Source of the DNA: SAR86 cluster bacterium
GTDB lineage: Bacteria > Pseudomonadota > Gammaproteobacteria > Magnimaribacterales > Magnimaribacteraceae
Length of the DNA stretch: 64,000 nt
NCBI GenBank assembly: GCA_029268615.1
Contig: JAQWNM010000005.1
Location: forward strand, 62,001 to 126,000
Direction of reading: 5' to 3'
The number at the start of each line of letters is the position of its first letter. Position 1 is the first letter of the stretch. Below, one piece after another: positions 1 through 9,457 of this stretch. Under the pieces are notes generated by a model that saw nothing but the letters and a program-made list of their open reading frames with translations, did not search any database and was not told the origin of the DNA. The translations under genes and the position numbers were made by a program.

Positions 1-145
1 TTGAGATCTTAATCAAGTCTTCATCATTTACAAATCTAGGACTTTTTTTATACCTTATAATACCTAAGGCATTTACCCCCATTGACACTATAAATTTAGC
101 ATCTTCAACATTCGTGATGCCACATATTTTTAAAAATATTTTCAT
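1..145 (-). CDS. trpF: Phosphoribosylanthranilate isomerase TrpF (N-terminal part, cut by window edge)
   Basis: The reverse strand from an ATG at 145 reads MKIFLKICGITNVEDA and continues through the window edge. This is the first beta strand of the TrpF (beta/alpha)8 barrel, with the conserved KICGIT motif and the catalytic cysteine at residue 8. A second family block, ALGIIRYKKSPRFV, follows. TrpF isomerises phosphoribosylanthranilate in tryptophan synthesis in the cytoplasm. Only about 48 residues are present. It lies 52 bases downstream of truA on the same strand, the order known from Pseudomonas (fimV-truA-trpF), which supports the call and suggests it is the last visible member of the leu/asd operon. 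Confidence 0.9.
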   Translation of the reverse strand, partial: MKIFLKICGITNVEDAKFIVSMGVNALGIIRYKKSPRFVNDEDLIKIS

Positions 146-197
146 GTAATTTAATCCAATATTAGCTGAGTTGAAGTAAATTTAATTATATCAAACG

Positions 198-992
198 TTA
201 ATCAACACTAAAGGTGTCTGGTAAAATAAAAGGTATTTGATATTTTAGATCGTATAAAGGTCCTATGAAATATAGGCCATCTGGGCTAGCTGTCTTTCCT
301 GCTGACTCTCTATCTTTAGAATTTAAAATATCACCCATTTCTTTATAATTTAAAGATCCTGATCCAATTTCTAATAAAGTTCCTACAATTATTCTTACCA
401 TATTCTGAAGAAAAGCATTTGCTTTTATTGTTACGGATATAAAATTACCATTTTTCCTCACGTCTATAGAATAAATTTCTCTAAAAGGACTATTTGATTG
501 ACAACCTGAAGAACGAAAGGAGGAAAAATCTTTTTCACCTATTAATAGATTAGCTGCTTTTTGCATTGAAACACAATCTAGTTCCGCTTGGTACAACAAA
601 GACCTATTAGCCCATAAAGCTGAGGGTATTTTAGTATTTCTTATCAAATAAGAATAAGTCCTAGATATTGCTGAAAATCTCGAATGAAAACTATCTTTTA
701 CAGTCTGCACCCACACTATCTTTATATCATTAGGCAAAAGAGAATTAGCTCCTTTAATCCAAGCCCCATCTTCTCTAAAAGAAGATATCTCAAAATCTAT
801 AACTTGCGCAAACGCATGAACACCTTTGTCAGTCCTGCCAGCACAGTTCGTTTTAATTTCCTCATCGGCTACTTTAGACAAAACTTTTTCTATTACAGCC
901 TGAATAGTCAGTGTAGCTGAAGTTTGCTTCTGCCAACCATGATAATTAGTGCCTAGATACTCAATGCCTAATGCAATTTTTTTAGATTGCAT
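198..992 (-). CDS. truA: tRNA pseudouridine(38-40) synthase TruA
   Basis: This 264-residue protein (E. coli TruA is 270) converts uridines 38-40 of the tRNA anticodon stem-loop to pseudouridine. The family signature GRTDKGVHA is present, with the catalytic aspartate at residue 55, as is the later block FLQNMVRIIVGTL. It starts with ATG, and its first 11 bases overlap the end of the small FimV-like gene, so translation is probably coupled. It belongs to the minus-strand series aroC-leuCDB-asd-fimV-truA-trpF. Nothing in the sequence suggests damage. Confidence 0.95.
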   Translation of the reverse strand: MQSKKIALGIEYLGTNYHGWQKQTSATLTIQAVIEKVLSKVADEEIKTNCAGRTDKGVHAFAQVIDFEISSFREDGAWIKGANSLLPNDIKIVWVQTVKDSFHSRFSAISRTYSYLIRNTKIPSALWANRSLLYQAELDCVSMQKAANLLIGEKDFSSFRSSGCQSNSPFREIYSIDVRKNGNFISVTIKANAFLQNMVRIIVGTLLEIGSGSLNYKEMGDILNSKDRESAGKTASPDGLYFIGPLYDLKYQIPFILPDTFSVD

Positions 993-1332
993 TAGCTTTA
1001 GTTAAAAGGTTTTTTAAAGTCTCTTTTTGAACTGACGAAATATTTTTATTCTTTATTTTTTCTAATATATCTATAGCTTCTGAAGTCTTTTTCATTTCTA
1101 TTAAACTTCTTGCTATATTTATTTCTGCCTCTACAGGATCACCCAGGTCTTTTAAATTATTTGGAATATTTATACTTTTATCTTGTTTTTTTTGTTCAAA
1201 CCTAAAAATCAATATTAAAGAACAAAATATTAGAAGCCCTGAAATTAGTCCTAAAACCCCTTGAGCATCATAAAAGAAAATATTATCACTTATTACTTTT
1301 ACAAAATCTTGAAAAATATCTTTTGTATCCAA
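982..1332 (-). CDS. Very short FimV-like membrane protein (FimV C-terminal remnant)
   Basis: This 116-residue protein starts from TTG seven bases after the asd stop and overlaps truA by 11 bases. Residues ~23-44 form one hydrophobic membrane span. The cytoplasmic tail (~65-115) reads like a single TPR-type helical hairpin (VEAEINIARSLIEMKKTSEAIDILEKI), resembling the extreme C-terminal domain of FimV. In Pseudomonas the much larger FimV (pole and type IV pilus assembly) sits exactly between asd and truA. That position, more than sequence alone, supports homology. The LysM/peptidoglycan-binding N-terminus and long acidic region of FimV are absent, so its job may differ. The start codon is weakly supported. 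Confidence 0.6.
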   Translation of the reverse strand: MDTKDIFQDFVKVISDNIFFYDAQGVLGLISGLLIFCSLILIFRFEQKKQDKSINIPNNLKDLGDPVEAEINIARSLIEMKKTSEAIDILEKIKNKNISSVQKETLKNLLTKANAI

Positions 1333-1339
1333 ATGTCTT

Positions 1340-2356
1340 TTAGTTATTAAATAATTTTGCTATTTGAAGACTATTTAATGCTGCACCTTTCAGAAGATTA
1401 TCTCCGACTACCCAAAGATTTAATCTCTTATCGCTAGTTAAATCCATTCTTATTCTACCCACAAGGACTTCGTTAACTCCATCGCCGTCTGTTAATGGAG
1501 TTGGGTAATCTTCTTTTTCCTTGCCAAAAAATACTTTTAAACCCGGACTAACACTGAGAAGATCAAAAACATCTTTTTCTTTGAGAGTGCGCTCTGTTTC
1601 TAGATGGATAGACTCTGAATGTCCATTAAAAACTGGAACCCTGACACAAGTTGGAGACACTTCTATTTGACTTGAAAGAATCTTATGGGTTTCCCAGACC
1701 ATCTTCATTTCTTCTCTTGTATACCTATTTTCTTGAAAATTATCACACTGAGGCAAGACATTATTTGCTATCTGTGCAGGATACGTCTTAACCAATAAAT
1801 TACTCTTATTACTAATCGCTTCTTGTTGACTCTGCAACTCTTCAATAGCTTCTTGCCCTGTTCCGGATACGGCTTGCATAGTAGTTACATTTATTCTTTT
1901 TATTTTGTATTCATCATGAATAGGTTTTAAAGCAACTAACATTTGTATCGTTGAACAATTTGGATTTGCAATAACTCCCGGAGGGTGAAAGCTCTCTAGA
2001 GCATTGGCATTCACTTCAGGAATAATTAAAGGTATTTCATCTTGATATCTAAATTCAGAAGAATTATCCACTACTAGACATCCTAAATTAATGGCTTTAG
2101 GCACAAAATTTCTTGCGGTTTCAGCACCAGCCGAAAAAAAAGCTAGGTCAACTTTTGAAAAATCAAATAACTCTAAATTTTCTACAGTCTGAAAAGATGA
2201 CCTAAATTTTATTCTTTTTCCTGCAGAACGTTTACTAGCCACTAAGTGAATCTTGGAATCTAAAAAAAATTCTTCTTCTAATAACTTTAGGAAAGTAGAA
2301 CCCACCATGCCTGTTGCACCTATGATGGCTATATTTGGAAAAATAAGATTTTTCAT
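1340..2356 (-). CDS. asd: Aspartate-semialdehyde dehydrogenase
   Basis: This 338-residue enzyme reduces aspartyl-phosphate to aspartate semialdehyde with NADPH, feeding lysine/diaminopimelate, threonine and methionine synthesis. The nucleotide-binding motif GATGMVGS is at residues 13-20, the catalytic cysteine is C134 in PNCST, and the active-site histidine is probably H246 in NGHSES. The block [15 protein letters not shown] and the short length fit the Gram-positive/USG-1-like branch of the family better than the 367-residue E. coli type. The ATG overlaps the leuB stop by 4 bases (ATGA), a translational coupling junction. Confidence 0.94.
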   Translation of the reverse strand: MKNLIFPNIAIIGATGMVGSTFLKLLEEEFFLDSKIHLVASKRSAGKRIKFRSSFQTVENLELFDFSKVDLAFFSAGAETARNFVPKAINLGCLVVDNSSEFRYQDEIPLIIPEVNANALESFHPPGVIANPNCSTIQMLVALKPIHDEYKIKRINVTTMQAVSGTGQEAIEELQSQQEAISNKSNLLVKTYPAQIANNVLPQCDNFQENRYTREEMKMVWETHKILSSQIEVSPTCVRVPVFNGHSESIHLETERTLKEKDVFDLLSVSPGLKVFFGKEKEDYPTPLTDGDGVNEVLVGRIRMDLTSDKRLNLWVVGDNLLKGAALNSLQIAKLFNN

Positions 2357-3429
2357 TTCTTTATATGTTTTAAAACTTCTTGAGTCATCTCCTTTGTAGA
2401 TAGAACAATTGAACTTACATCCGAAATATCTGCAGTTCGATAGCCAGATTCCAACACATTCTCTATAGCTTTGTCTATAGCTATTGCAGCTTCTAATTGG
2501 TTAAAAGAATACTTTAGCATCATAGCTGCAGACGCTATTGTAGCTAGTGGATTTGCTTTACACAAACCAGTTATATCAGGTGCCGAACCATGAACTGGTT
2601 CAAACAAGCCTTTATTTGTTTGGTTCAATGAGGCTGAGGGAAGCATGCCAATTGAGCCAGTAAGCATTGCAGAAATATCTGATAAAATATCTCCAAAAAT
2701 ATTTCCCGTAACTATTACATCAAATTGTTTAGGTTCTCTCACTAACTGCATAGCTGCATTATCTACTAACATATGAGTGAGTTCTACTTCCGGATATTCT
2801 TTTGATAAATCATTCATAACCTCTCTCCAAAAAGCACTGACTTCCAAAACATTTGCCTTATCTACAGAACAAAGTTTGCACCCTCTTTTCTTTGCAGCAT
2901 CAAAGCCAACTCTTCCTATTCTTAAGATTTCTTCTTTGCTATATATCATGGTATTAAAAGCTTTATTTTGATCTTTTGATCTGCCTCTTGGCTCACCAAA
3001 ATATAAGCCTCCAGTTAATTCTCTTATGATTAAAATATCTAAATCGGAGACTATTTCTGGTCTCATAGAAGAAGCGCTCACAAGGCTCTTGGATAGCAAG
3101 GCCGGTCTAAAATTTGCAAAAAGACCCAACTCTGATCTTATTTTTAATAATCCTCTTTCTGGTCTCTGATCGGAAGGCAAATTATCCCATTTAGGACCTC
3201 CTACAGCACCTAAAAGAACTGCATCTGAATTTAAAGCTTTTTTTAGAGTTTCTGTTGGCAAGGGATTTTGCGCTTCTTCAATTGCACAACCCCCTATTAA
3301 TGCTGTGTCAAACTTATACCTTAAATTAAATTCTTTTTCTATTTTTAATAAAACCTGTTTTGCTGAATCAACTACTTCAGGTCCTATCCCATCACCTGGC
3401 AGGAGTAATATCTTTTTTTCTACGTTCAT
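2353..3429 (-). CDS. leuB: 3-isopropylmalate dehydrogenase
   Basis: This 358-residue enzyme oxidatively decarboxylates 3-isopropylmalate with NAD+ in leucine synthesis. It opens with the family motif [12 protein letters not shown] and carries the substrate-binding arginines in [20 protein letters not shown], the [17 protein letters not shown] block and the metal-binding segment [15 protein letters not shown]. The length is normal. The start overlaps the leuD stop by 4 bases, and its stop overlaps the asd start by 4 bases, so leuD-leuB-asd is one tightly coupled transcript. Confidence 0.96.
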   Translation of the reverse strand: MNVEKKILLLPGDGIGPEVVDSAKQVLLKIEKEFNLRYKFDTALIGGCAIEEAQNPLPTETLKKALNSDAVLLGAVGGPKWDNLPSDQRPERGLLKIRSELGLFANFRPALLSKSLVSASSMRPEIVSDLDILIIRELTGGLYFGEPRGRSKDQNKAFNTMIYSKEEILRIGRVGFDAAKKRGCKLCSVDKANVLEVSAFWREVMNDLSKEYPEVELTHMLVDNAAMQLVREPKQFDVIVTGNIFGDILSDISAMLTGSIGMLPSASLNQTNKGLFEPVHGSAPDITGLCKANPLATIASAAMMLKYSFNQLEAAIAIDKAIENVLESGYRTADISDVSSIVLSTKEMTQEVLKHIKK

Positions 3430-4064
3430 GATTTAAATATCCAGGGAAAATCTAATTTTCTTGTATTTTCAAAATCTTCTATCTCTTTTCTATATTTTAA
3501 ACTAAGGCCTATCTCATCAAGGCCTTCTAAAATTTGAAGCTTTCTGTATTTATCTATTTCAAAAGAAATTAGGTCCTCATCGCCTGAATGTATTTTTTGA
3601 TTTAAAAGATCAATTTGTAATTCATATCCTAACTCTGACCACTCAAATAATTTATTAACCTTCTCTTCTTCTAATTGAATTGGAAGAAGCCCATTCTTAA
3701 AACAATTATTATAAAAAATGTCAGCAAAACTAATGGCAATAATACATTTAAAGCCATAATCACACAAAGCCCAAACTGCATGCTCCCTACTTGAACCACA
3801 ACCAAAATTTTCTTTTGATAAAAGAATAGAAGAATTTAAATATTTTCTCTTATTCAATGGAAAAGTATTATTAATTTCTCTTGAAGAAGAAGATTTATCT
3901 AAATGACCCTCATCATTAAACCTCCATGCATCGAACAAAAATGGTCCAAATCCAGTTTTTTTAATAGATTTTAAGAATTGCTTAGGGATAATTTGATCTG
4001 TATCCACATTAGAGATATCCAGAGGAACTGCTTGACCGCAATGAAAGAAAGATTCATTTTTCAT
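3426..4064 (-). CDS. leuD: 3-isopropylmalate dehydratase small subunit
   Basis: This 212-residue small (swivel-domain) subunit of isopropylmalate isomerase pairs with LeuC to convert 2- to 3-isopropylmalate. Diagnostic segments are [16 protein letters not shown] near the N-terminus and [20 protein letters not shown], the aconitase-swivel loop that contributes the substrate-binding serine/arginine. It begins one base after the leuC stop and overlaps leuB by 4 bases. The length is typical of proteobacterial LeuD. Confidence 0.96.
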   Translation of the reverse strand: MKNESFFHCGQAVPLDISNVDTDQIIPKQFLKSIKKTGFGPFLFDAWRFNDEGHLDKSSSSREINNTFPLNKRKYLNSSILLSKENFGCGSSREHAVWALCDYGFKCIIAISFADIFYNNCFKNGLLPIQLEEEKVNKLFEWSELGYELQIDLLNQKIHSGDEDLISFEIDKYRKLQILEGLDEIGLSLKYRKEIEDFENTRKLDFPWIFKS

Positions 4065-4065
4065 C

Positions 4066-5484
4066 TTAGCCTCCTATCAGTTCTCTCACATCAACGAATG
4101 ATCCGTGAATAGCTGAAGCTGCTGCCATTGCTGGACTAACAAGATGTGTTCTTCCCCCGTGACCTTGTCTTCCCTCAAAATTTCTATTAGAAGTTGAGGC
4201 ACAATGTTCTCCTATACCAAGTTTGTCAGAATTCATTGCAAGGCACATAGAACATCCTGGGTCTCTCCATTCGAATCCTGCAGATTTAAATACTTCATCT
4301 AAACCTTCCTTCTTAGCTTCATCAGCTACCAATCCAGATCCGGGAACTACAATTGCTCTTTTTAGAGCTTTATTAACCTTCCTTCCTTTGACTATAGCTG
4401 CCGCTTCTCTTAAATCTTCTATTCTTGAATTAGTGCATGATCCTATAAACACTTGATCTAGTTTTATATCTTGAGGAGTCATGCCAGGAGATAACTGCAT
4501 ATAATTTAGAGCTCTAGAAATTGCTTCTTTTTGTGAGTTTGAAATAGCAGTATCTGGATGAGGTATTTCTTCATCTACATTTACAACCATTTCAGGAGAT
4601 GTACCCCAAGTTACTTGTGGCTTTATATCTAAACCATTTAACTCCACATAAGAATCATAATTAGCTCCATCATCTGTGTGTAGATCTTTCCAAGACTCTA
4701 AAGCAATAGATAATTCTTTCTCTTTAGGGCTGAAAGGTCTATCTAAAATATAATCTAGAGTAGTTTCATCAAAAGCAACCATGCCTGCTCTTGAACCTGC
4801 TTCTATCGACATATTACAAACAGTCATTCGTCCTTCCATAGACATATTAGAAATTGCTTCTCCACAATATTCTATTGCATGGCCAGTAGCTCCTGCCGTG
4901 CCCACTTTTCGAATAACGGCTAGAATTAAATCTTTTGCATAAACACCTAGTTTCAAATTATTACTTATCTTGACTTGCATATTCTTTTGTTTAGATGCGA
5001 TCAAACATTGAGTAGCTAAAACATGCTCTACTTCTGAAGTACCTATGCCCATAGCGAGAGTTGCAAATGCTCCATGGGTAGATGTATGAGAATCTCCACA
5101 AACCATAGTAATTCCTGGCAATGTTATTCCTTGTTCAGGACCAATTACATGCACTATGCCTTGCCTTTTATCATTTATATCATATTGAGTGATACCGTAT
5201 TTTTTACAATTTTTATCTAAGGTTTCAACTTGTAATTTAGATATTTTATCTTTTATTCCTTCTAGGCCTAGCTCTCTATCAATAGTTGGCACGTTATGAT
5301 CAGGTGTTGCAATATTAGATGAAATTCTCCATGGCTTTCTACTAGCTATTTCTAACCCGTCAAATGCTTGAGGTGAAGTTACCTCATGAATTAACTGTCT
5401 ATCTATATATAATAAAAAGGTGCCATCATGCCTTTTGGTTACTACATGACTATCCCAAAGTTTGTCGTAAAGAGTTCTTTGCAT
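4066..5484 (-). CDS. leuC: 3-isopropylmalate dehydratase large subunit
   Basis: This 472-residue aconitase-family catalytic subunit carries the three [4Fe-4S] cysteine ligands at about C350 (GSCTNSR), C411 and C414 (DPGCSMC). Other family blocks are [32 protein letters not shown]. Together with LeuD it performs the second step of leucine synthesis. It follows aroC by 12 bases with no room for a leader peptide or attenuator, so it is probably read from a promoter upstream of aroC. leuA is not in the window. Confidence 0.97.
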   Translation of the reverse strand: MQRTLYDKLWDSHVVTKRHDGTFLLYIDRQLIHEVTSPQAFDGLEIASRKPWRISSNIATPDHNVPTIDRELGLEGIKDKISKLQVETLDKNCKKYGITQYDINDKRQGIVHVIGPEQGITLPGITMVCGDSHTSTHGAFATLAMGIGTSEVEHVLATQCLIASKQKNMQVKISNNLKLGVYAKDLILAVIRKVGTAGATGHAIEYCGEAISNMSMEGRMTVCNMSIEAGSRAGMVAFDETTLDYILDRPFSPKEKELSIALESWKDLHTDDGANYDSYVELNGLDIKPQVTWGTSPEMVVNVDEEIPHPDTAISNSQKEAISRALNYMQLSPGMTPQDIKLDQVFIGSCTNSRIEDLREAAAIVKGRKVNKALKRAIVVPGSGLVADEAKKEGLDEVFKSAGFEWRDPGCSMCLAMNSDKLGIGEHCASTSNRNFEGRQGHGGRTHLVSPAMAAASAIHGSFVDVRELIGG

Positions 5485-5496
5485 TTTAATTAATTA

Positions 5497-6588
5497 TTAT
5501 TTAGATGGGATTACAGGAGTTTCAGAAACTACATCTGCATTCTGCGCTCTATTTCTAAGATAATGATCCATTAATATTATAGACATCATTGCTTCCGCAA
5601 TAGGAGTTGCTCTCACTCCAACACAAGGATCATGCCTTCCTTTGGCTTCAACCTTTGTTGCATTTCCTTTCGTATCGATTGTATTTCCTTCCTTGGCGAT
5701 ACTAGATGTTGGCTTTAATGCAATACTTACTAGAAGATCCTGACCTGTTGAAATTCCACCAGCAATGCCTCCAGATGAATTTGATGTAAAACCTTCAGGT
5801 GTTATTTCATCTCTATGTTCAGAGCCTTTTTCATTAATTACTTGAAAGCCATTTCCTATTTCAACACCTTTAACTGCATTTATACTCATTAAACCTTGGG
5901 CTAGGTCCGCATCTAATTTATCAAAGACAGGTTCACCTAGACCAGGAGGCATACCTGTTGCTGTAAGAGAAATTTTTGCTCCAATCGAGTCTCCTTCTTG
6001 TCTTAAAGTATCAATTAATATTTCTATCTCTTTGACAAGGGATTTATCTGGACAAAAGAAAGGGTTCTTATTGATTTCATCTAAATTGATGGAGTTAATC
6101 TTAAGATCTCCGATTTCAGACAAATAGCCATTAATAAAAATACCTTTTCCATTTAAAAATTTCTTTGCAATAGCCCCTGCTGCAACTCTCATAGCAGTTT
6201 CTCTTGCTGATGAGCGTCCACCTCCTCTATGATCTCTAAATCCATATTTCTGAGTATAAGTGTAATCAGCATGAGAAGGTCTAAAGACATCTTTGATATT
6301 ATTATAATCTTGAGATTTTTGATCTTGATTATAGATAATTAGACTGATTGGCGTCCCTGTTGTCTTGCCATCAAATACTCCAGATAATATTTTTACTAAA
6401 TCATTTTCCTTTCTTTGAGTTGTGAAACTAGAAGATCCAGGTTTTCTTTTATCCAACGCTGGTTGTATGTCACCTTCAGAAAGGATAATCCCAGGAGGGC
6501 ATCCATCAACTATACAACCGATAGCTTCACCATGGCTTTCGCCATAAGTGGTAACAGTAAATAGTTTACCTATTGTATTTCCAGACAT
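5497..6588 (-). CDS. aroC: Chorismate synthase
   Basis: This 363-residue enzyme (E. coli 361) turns EPSP into chorismate, using reduced FMN, in the last step of the shikimate pathway. Signatures are YGESHG near the N-terminus, [20 protein letters not shown] in the middle and [20 protein letters not shown] towards the end. It is the first gene of the minus-strand amino-acid operon and is divergent from the HAD hydrolase gene, so the operon promoter should lie in 6589-6702. Pairing aroC with leuCD is unusual in detail but sensible as amino-acid supply. Confidence 0.97.
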   Translation of the reverse strand: MSGNTIGKLFTVTTYGESHGEAIGCIVDGCPPGIILSEGDIQPALDKRKPGSSSFTTQRKENDLVKILSGVFDGKTTGTPISLIIYNQDQKSQDYNNIKDVFRPSHADYTYTQKYGFRDHRGGGRSSARETAMRVAAGAIAKKFLNGKGIFINGYLSEIGDLKINSINLDEINKNPFFCPDKSLVKEIEILIDTLRQEGDSIGAKISLTATGMPPGLGEPVFDKLDADLAQGLMSINAVKGVEIGNGFQVINEKGSEHRDEITPEGFTSNSSGGIAGGISTGQDLLVSIALKPTSSIAKEGNTIDTKGNATKVEAKGRHDPCVGVRATPIAEAMMSIILMDHYLRNRAQNADVVSETPVIPSK

Positions 6589-6675
6589 TTCAATTAATAA
6601 ATAGTTTTCTTTTGATTATACTTTTAATAAAGAGTTATTTTAGCAAAATTGAGAAAATCAAACCATTCAGTAAGA

Positions 6676-6681
6676 TATAAT
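6676..6681 (+). promoter_or_regulatory. Candidate -10 box upstream of HAD hydrolase
   Basis: A perfect TATAAT lies 22 bases before the ATG at 6703, in the AT-rich divergent gap between aroC and the HAD gene. I see no convincing -35 at 16-18 bases, so this is a weak call based on one motif in AT-rich DNA. Confidence 0.3.
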
Positions 6682-6702
6682 ACCCAAAAAATTTATAAAA
6701 CT

Positions 6703-7350
6703 ATGACTATTAAAGCCGTCTTCTGGGACTTTGGAGGAGTTATAACAACTAGCCCTTTTGATTCTTTTAATAAATTTGAATTAGAAAATAAACTACCTAC
6801 TGGTTTTATTCGATCTATAAATGCAACAAATCCTAAAAATAATGCTTGGGCAAAATTAGAAAAGAGCGAAATCTCTTTAGAAGAGTTTAATAAACTATTC
6901 TTTAAAGAAAGTTCAGATCAAGGCTATGGTATTCATGGAACAGATGTTATTAACCTTCTCAAAGGTGAGATTAGGCCTGAGATGGTCATTGCTTTAAAAA
7001 ATATTAAAGGAAAATTAATACAAGCTTGCCTTACAAATAATATCAAAGCACTTAATGAAGAAAAAATAAAAAACAATAAATCAATAGCAGGGAGTATTAC
7101 AGATGAAATTTTTCAATTATTTGATTTTGTGATTGAATCTAGCAAAATTAATGTCAGAAAACCTGAGCCTAATTTTTATTTATTAGCTTGCAAGAAAGCT
7201 AATGTAGTGCCTGATGAAGCTATCTTTCTAGATGATTTGGGAATAAATCTAAAACCAGCTAGAGAACTAGGCATGAACACTATCAAGGTTATTAAATCTA
7301 TGGATGCTTTGAAAGAATTACAAACTTTCCTATCTTTTCCAGTTTTATGA
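6703..7350 (+). CDS. HAD-superfamily hydrolase, epoxide-hydrolase N-terminal-like (HAD-IA)
   Basis: The ATG at 6703 (215 residues, MTIKAVFWDFGGV) is preferred over an in-frame TTG at 6649, because the HAD fold begins immediately and the TTG would add an unrelated tail and cover the likely -10 box. The nucleophile is D9 in DFGGV; the second acid of the usual DxD is a glycine, as in several relatives of the epoxide hydrolase N-terminal phosphatase group. Later motifs are CLTNN, a lysine in NVRKPEPNFY and the acidic LDDLGINLKPA. The stop overlaps the acylase start by 4 bases, so the two are co-translated. The substrate is unknown. Confidence 0.8.
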   Translation: MTIKAVFWDFGGVITTSPFDSFNKFELENKLPTGFIRSINATNPKNNAWAKLEKSEISLEEFNKLFFKESSDQGYGIHGTDVINLLKGEIRPEMVIALKNIKGKLIQACLTNNIKALNEEKIKNNKSIAGSITDEIFQLFDFVIESSKINVRKPEPNFYLLACKKANVVPDEAIFLDDLGINLKPARELGMNTIKVIKSMDALKELQTFLSFPVL

Positions 7351-9455
7351 AAAAGCTTCTTTTTAGTTTAGTTCTTTTTTTTATATTTAGTTGCTCAACT
7401 GATAATACGTCATTTATAAATTCTACTTTATCAGAATCAAAAAAATATAAATCGATAATCACAAGAGACATTTGGGGAGTCCCTCATATACAAGGAGAAA
7501 GGGACGCAGATGTAGCGTTTGGCTTAGCTTATGCGCATGCTGAAGATGATATTAAGAATATAGCTGAAAATATGGACCTATACAGAGCTCAAATGGGTTT
7601 GAAAATTGGGTATGAAGGGGCTACTTCTGATTATCTTATAAAGACTCTTCGAATAAGAGAAATGATTAATGAGAATTACTTAACAGATCTTAGCTTGGGA
7701 GTTAGGAATATACTGGAAGCATATGCAACAGGATTAAATTATTGGGGTTCATTAAATCCTGACAATCATTACATTAAATATTTCCCTTTTACTAAAGAAG
7801 ATATTGTGGCCGGCTTTGCTATACAAAACCTATTTTTTTCCGGAGTTGTTAACTCAATTAAAAAACTAGAAAATGAAAGTTCATCAAAGGATCAAGAAAG
7901 AAGTGCTAGAGATAGCATTTTAGAATGGGAAAGCCTTGTCCTAGGATCTAATGCTTTCGCAATTAGCCCTGTAAAGTCTGATGATGGAACTACTAGACTT
8001 ATGATAAATTCTCATCAACCATTAGATGGACCTCTTGCTTGGTATGAAGCCCACTTACAAAGTGAAGAAGGGTGGAATATGATGGGTGGACTTTTTCCTG
8101 GTTCACCTTTTATTTTTGTAGGTTTTAATGAAAATATTGGCTGGGGCCTGACGGTTAATAAACCAGATTTATCAGATATATTTTTACTCTCTATTAATCC
8201 AGATAACTCAAATCAATATCTTCTTGATGATAATTGGGTTAATTTCACCACTAGGATTATAGAACTTCCTATTAAGTTATTTGGTCCATTTTATTGGACT
8301 TTCAAACGAGAAGTCCATTATTCAGTCCATGGACCTATCCTAGAAACTAAAAATGGAGTTTATGCAATTAGATATGCAGGTATGTCTGATATAAAACAAG
8401 TTGATCAGTGGTACAAACTCAATAAATCTAATAATTTAGAAGAATGGTTAAACGCCATGAAATTAAGATCCATAATATCCTTTAATGCAATTTATGCTGA
8501 TGCAAAATCTAATATACTATTTCTACATAATTCCTCCTCTCCACTAAGGAATGAGTCTATTAATTGGATAAATCCTGTAGATGGGTCTGTGTCAGATCTT
8601 ATTTGGAATGAGACCGTGCCATTTGAAGATTTACCATTAATTATAAATCCTGAATCTGGATGGTTAGCAAGTACCAACCAAGATCCTTTTAAAGTAACAT
8701 CTAAAAAAAGTAACTTAGATCCTAAAAATTACTCTCAAACTTTAGGTCTACAAACTAGGATGACAAACAGAGCTAATAGAGTTATTGAACTATTCAATAA
8801 AAATAAGACAGTTTCAGCAAAATTATTTGAAGATATCAAATACGATAATCAATATTCAAAAGATTCTAGAGCATACCAATATTTAAATAATATTTTAAAG
8901 GCTAAATTTGAGACTAAAGAGTTAATTGAAGCCCAAACCTTACTCAAGAATTGGAACTTAAAAACTAATTTAATGAATAGAAGTGCTCCTTTAGGAGTTT
9001 GTATAATCAGTTATGAATGGATTGCTGAACAAGAAAATGAAGAAGTTATAGATCCTATTAAGGCTTTTAAAACATGTGTCAAAGAAATAAAAGATATATA
9101 TCATCGTATTGATCCTTTGTGGTCTGAAAGAAACTTTATAGTAAGAGGGGATAGAAAAATTCCAGTTCAAGGCGGACCTGATACATTAAGAGCAATCTAT
9201 GGAATCCAACAAGATGATGGCTCTTTAAAAGCCAGCGGAGGAGATGGATTATATATATTTTTAGAGTGGGATAAGAACCAAACTATCAAAGCCAAAAGTA
9301 TTCACCAATATGGAAGCTCAACTCAAAATAAAACTTCAAGACACTTTGATGACCAAATGGATCTATATGCAAAAGAAGAGATGAAAGATACGTTTTTTAA
9401 AACCTTTAAGTTAAAAAAGAATATTGAAACTGTAACTAAGGTGCCTTTTGAATGA
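7347..9455 (+). CDS. Penicillin acylase (Ntn-hydrolase) family lipoprotein
   Basis: This 702-residue protein has a lipoprotein signal (MKKLLFSLVLFFIFSC, acylated cysteine C16). The family start ITRDIWGVPHIQGERDADVAFGLAYAHAEDD follows, then an alpha chain, and the likely autoprocessing site before S201 in LGSNAFAIS, which would become the N-terminal nucleophile of the beta chain. Relatives cleave amide side chains: beta-lactams, N-acyl homoserine lactones, lipopeptides or acylated amino acids. A lipid-anchored envelope location suggests scavenging or detoxification of N-acyl compounds. Quorum quenching is possible but unproven. It converges on the beta-lactamase-fold gene with a 2-base gap. 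Confidence 0.85.
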   Translation: MKKLLFSLVLFFIFSCSTDNTSFINSTLSESKKYKSIITRDIWGVPHIQGERDADVAFGLAYAHAEDDIKNIAENMDLYRAQMGLKIGYEGATSDYLIKTLRIREMINENYLTDLSLGVRNILEAYATGLNYWGSLNPDNHYIKYFPFTKEDIVAGFAIQNLFFSGVVNSIKKLENESSSKDQERSARDSILEWESLVLGSNAFAISPVKSDDGTTRLMINSHQPLDGPLAWYEAHLQSEEGWNMMGGLFPGSPFIFVGFNENIGWGLTVNKPDLSDIFLLSINPDNSNQYLLDDNWVNFTTRIIELPIKLFGPFYWTFKREVHYSVHGPILETKNGVYAIRYAGMSDIKQVDQWYKLNKSNNLEEWLNAMKLRSIISFNAIYADAKSNILFLHNSSSPLRNESINWINPVDGSVSDLIWNETVPFEDLPLIINPESGWLASTNQDPFKVTSKKSNLDPKNYSQTLGLQTRMTNRANRVIELFNKNKTVSAKLFEDIKYDNQYSKDSRAYQYLNNILKAKFETKELIEAQTLLKNWNLKTNLMNRSAPLGVCIISYEWIAEQENEEVIDPIKAFKTCVKEIKDIYHRIDPLWSERNFIVRGDRKIPVQGGPDTLRAIYGIQQDDGSLKASGGDGLYIFLEWDKNQTIKAKSIHQYGSSTQNKTSRHFDDQMDLYAKEEMKDTFFKTFKLKKNIETVTKVPFE

Positions 9456-9457
9456 TA

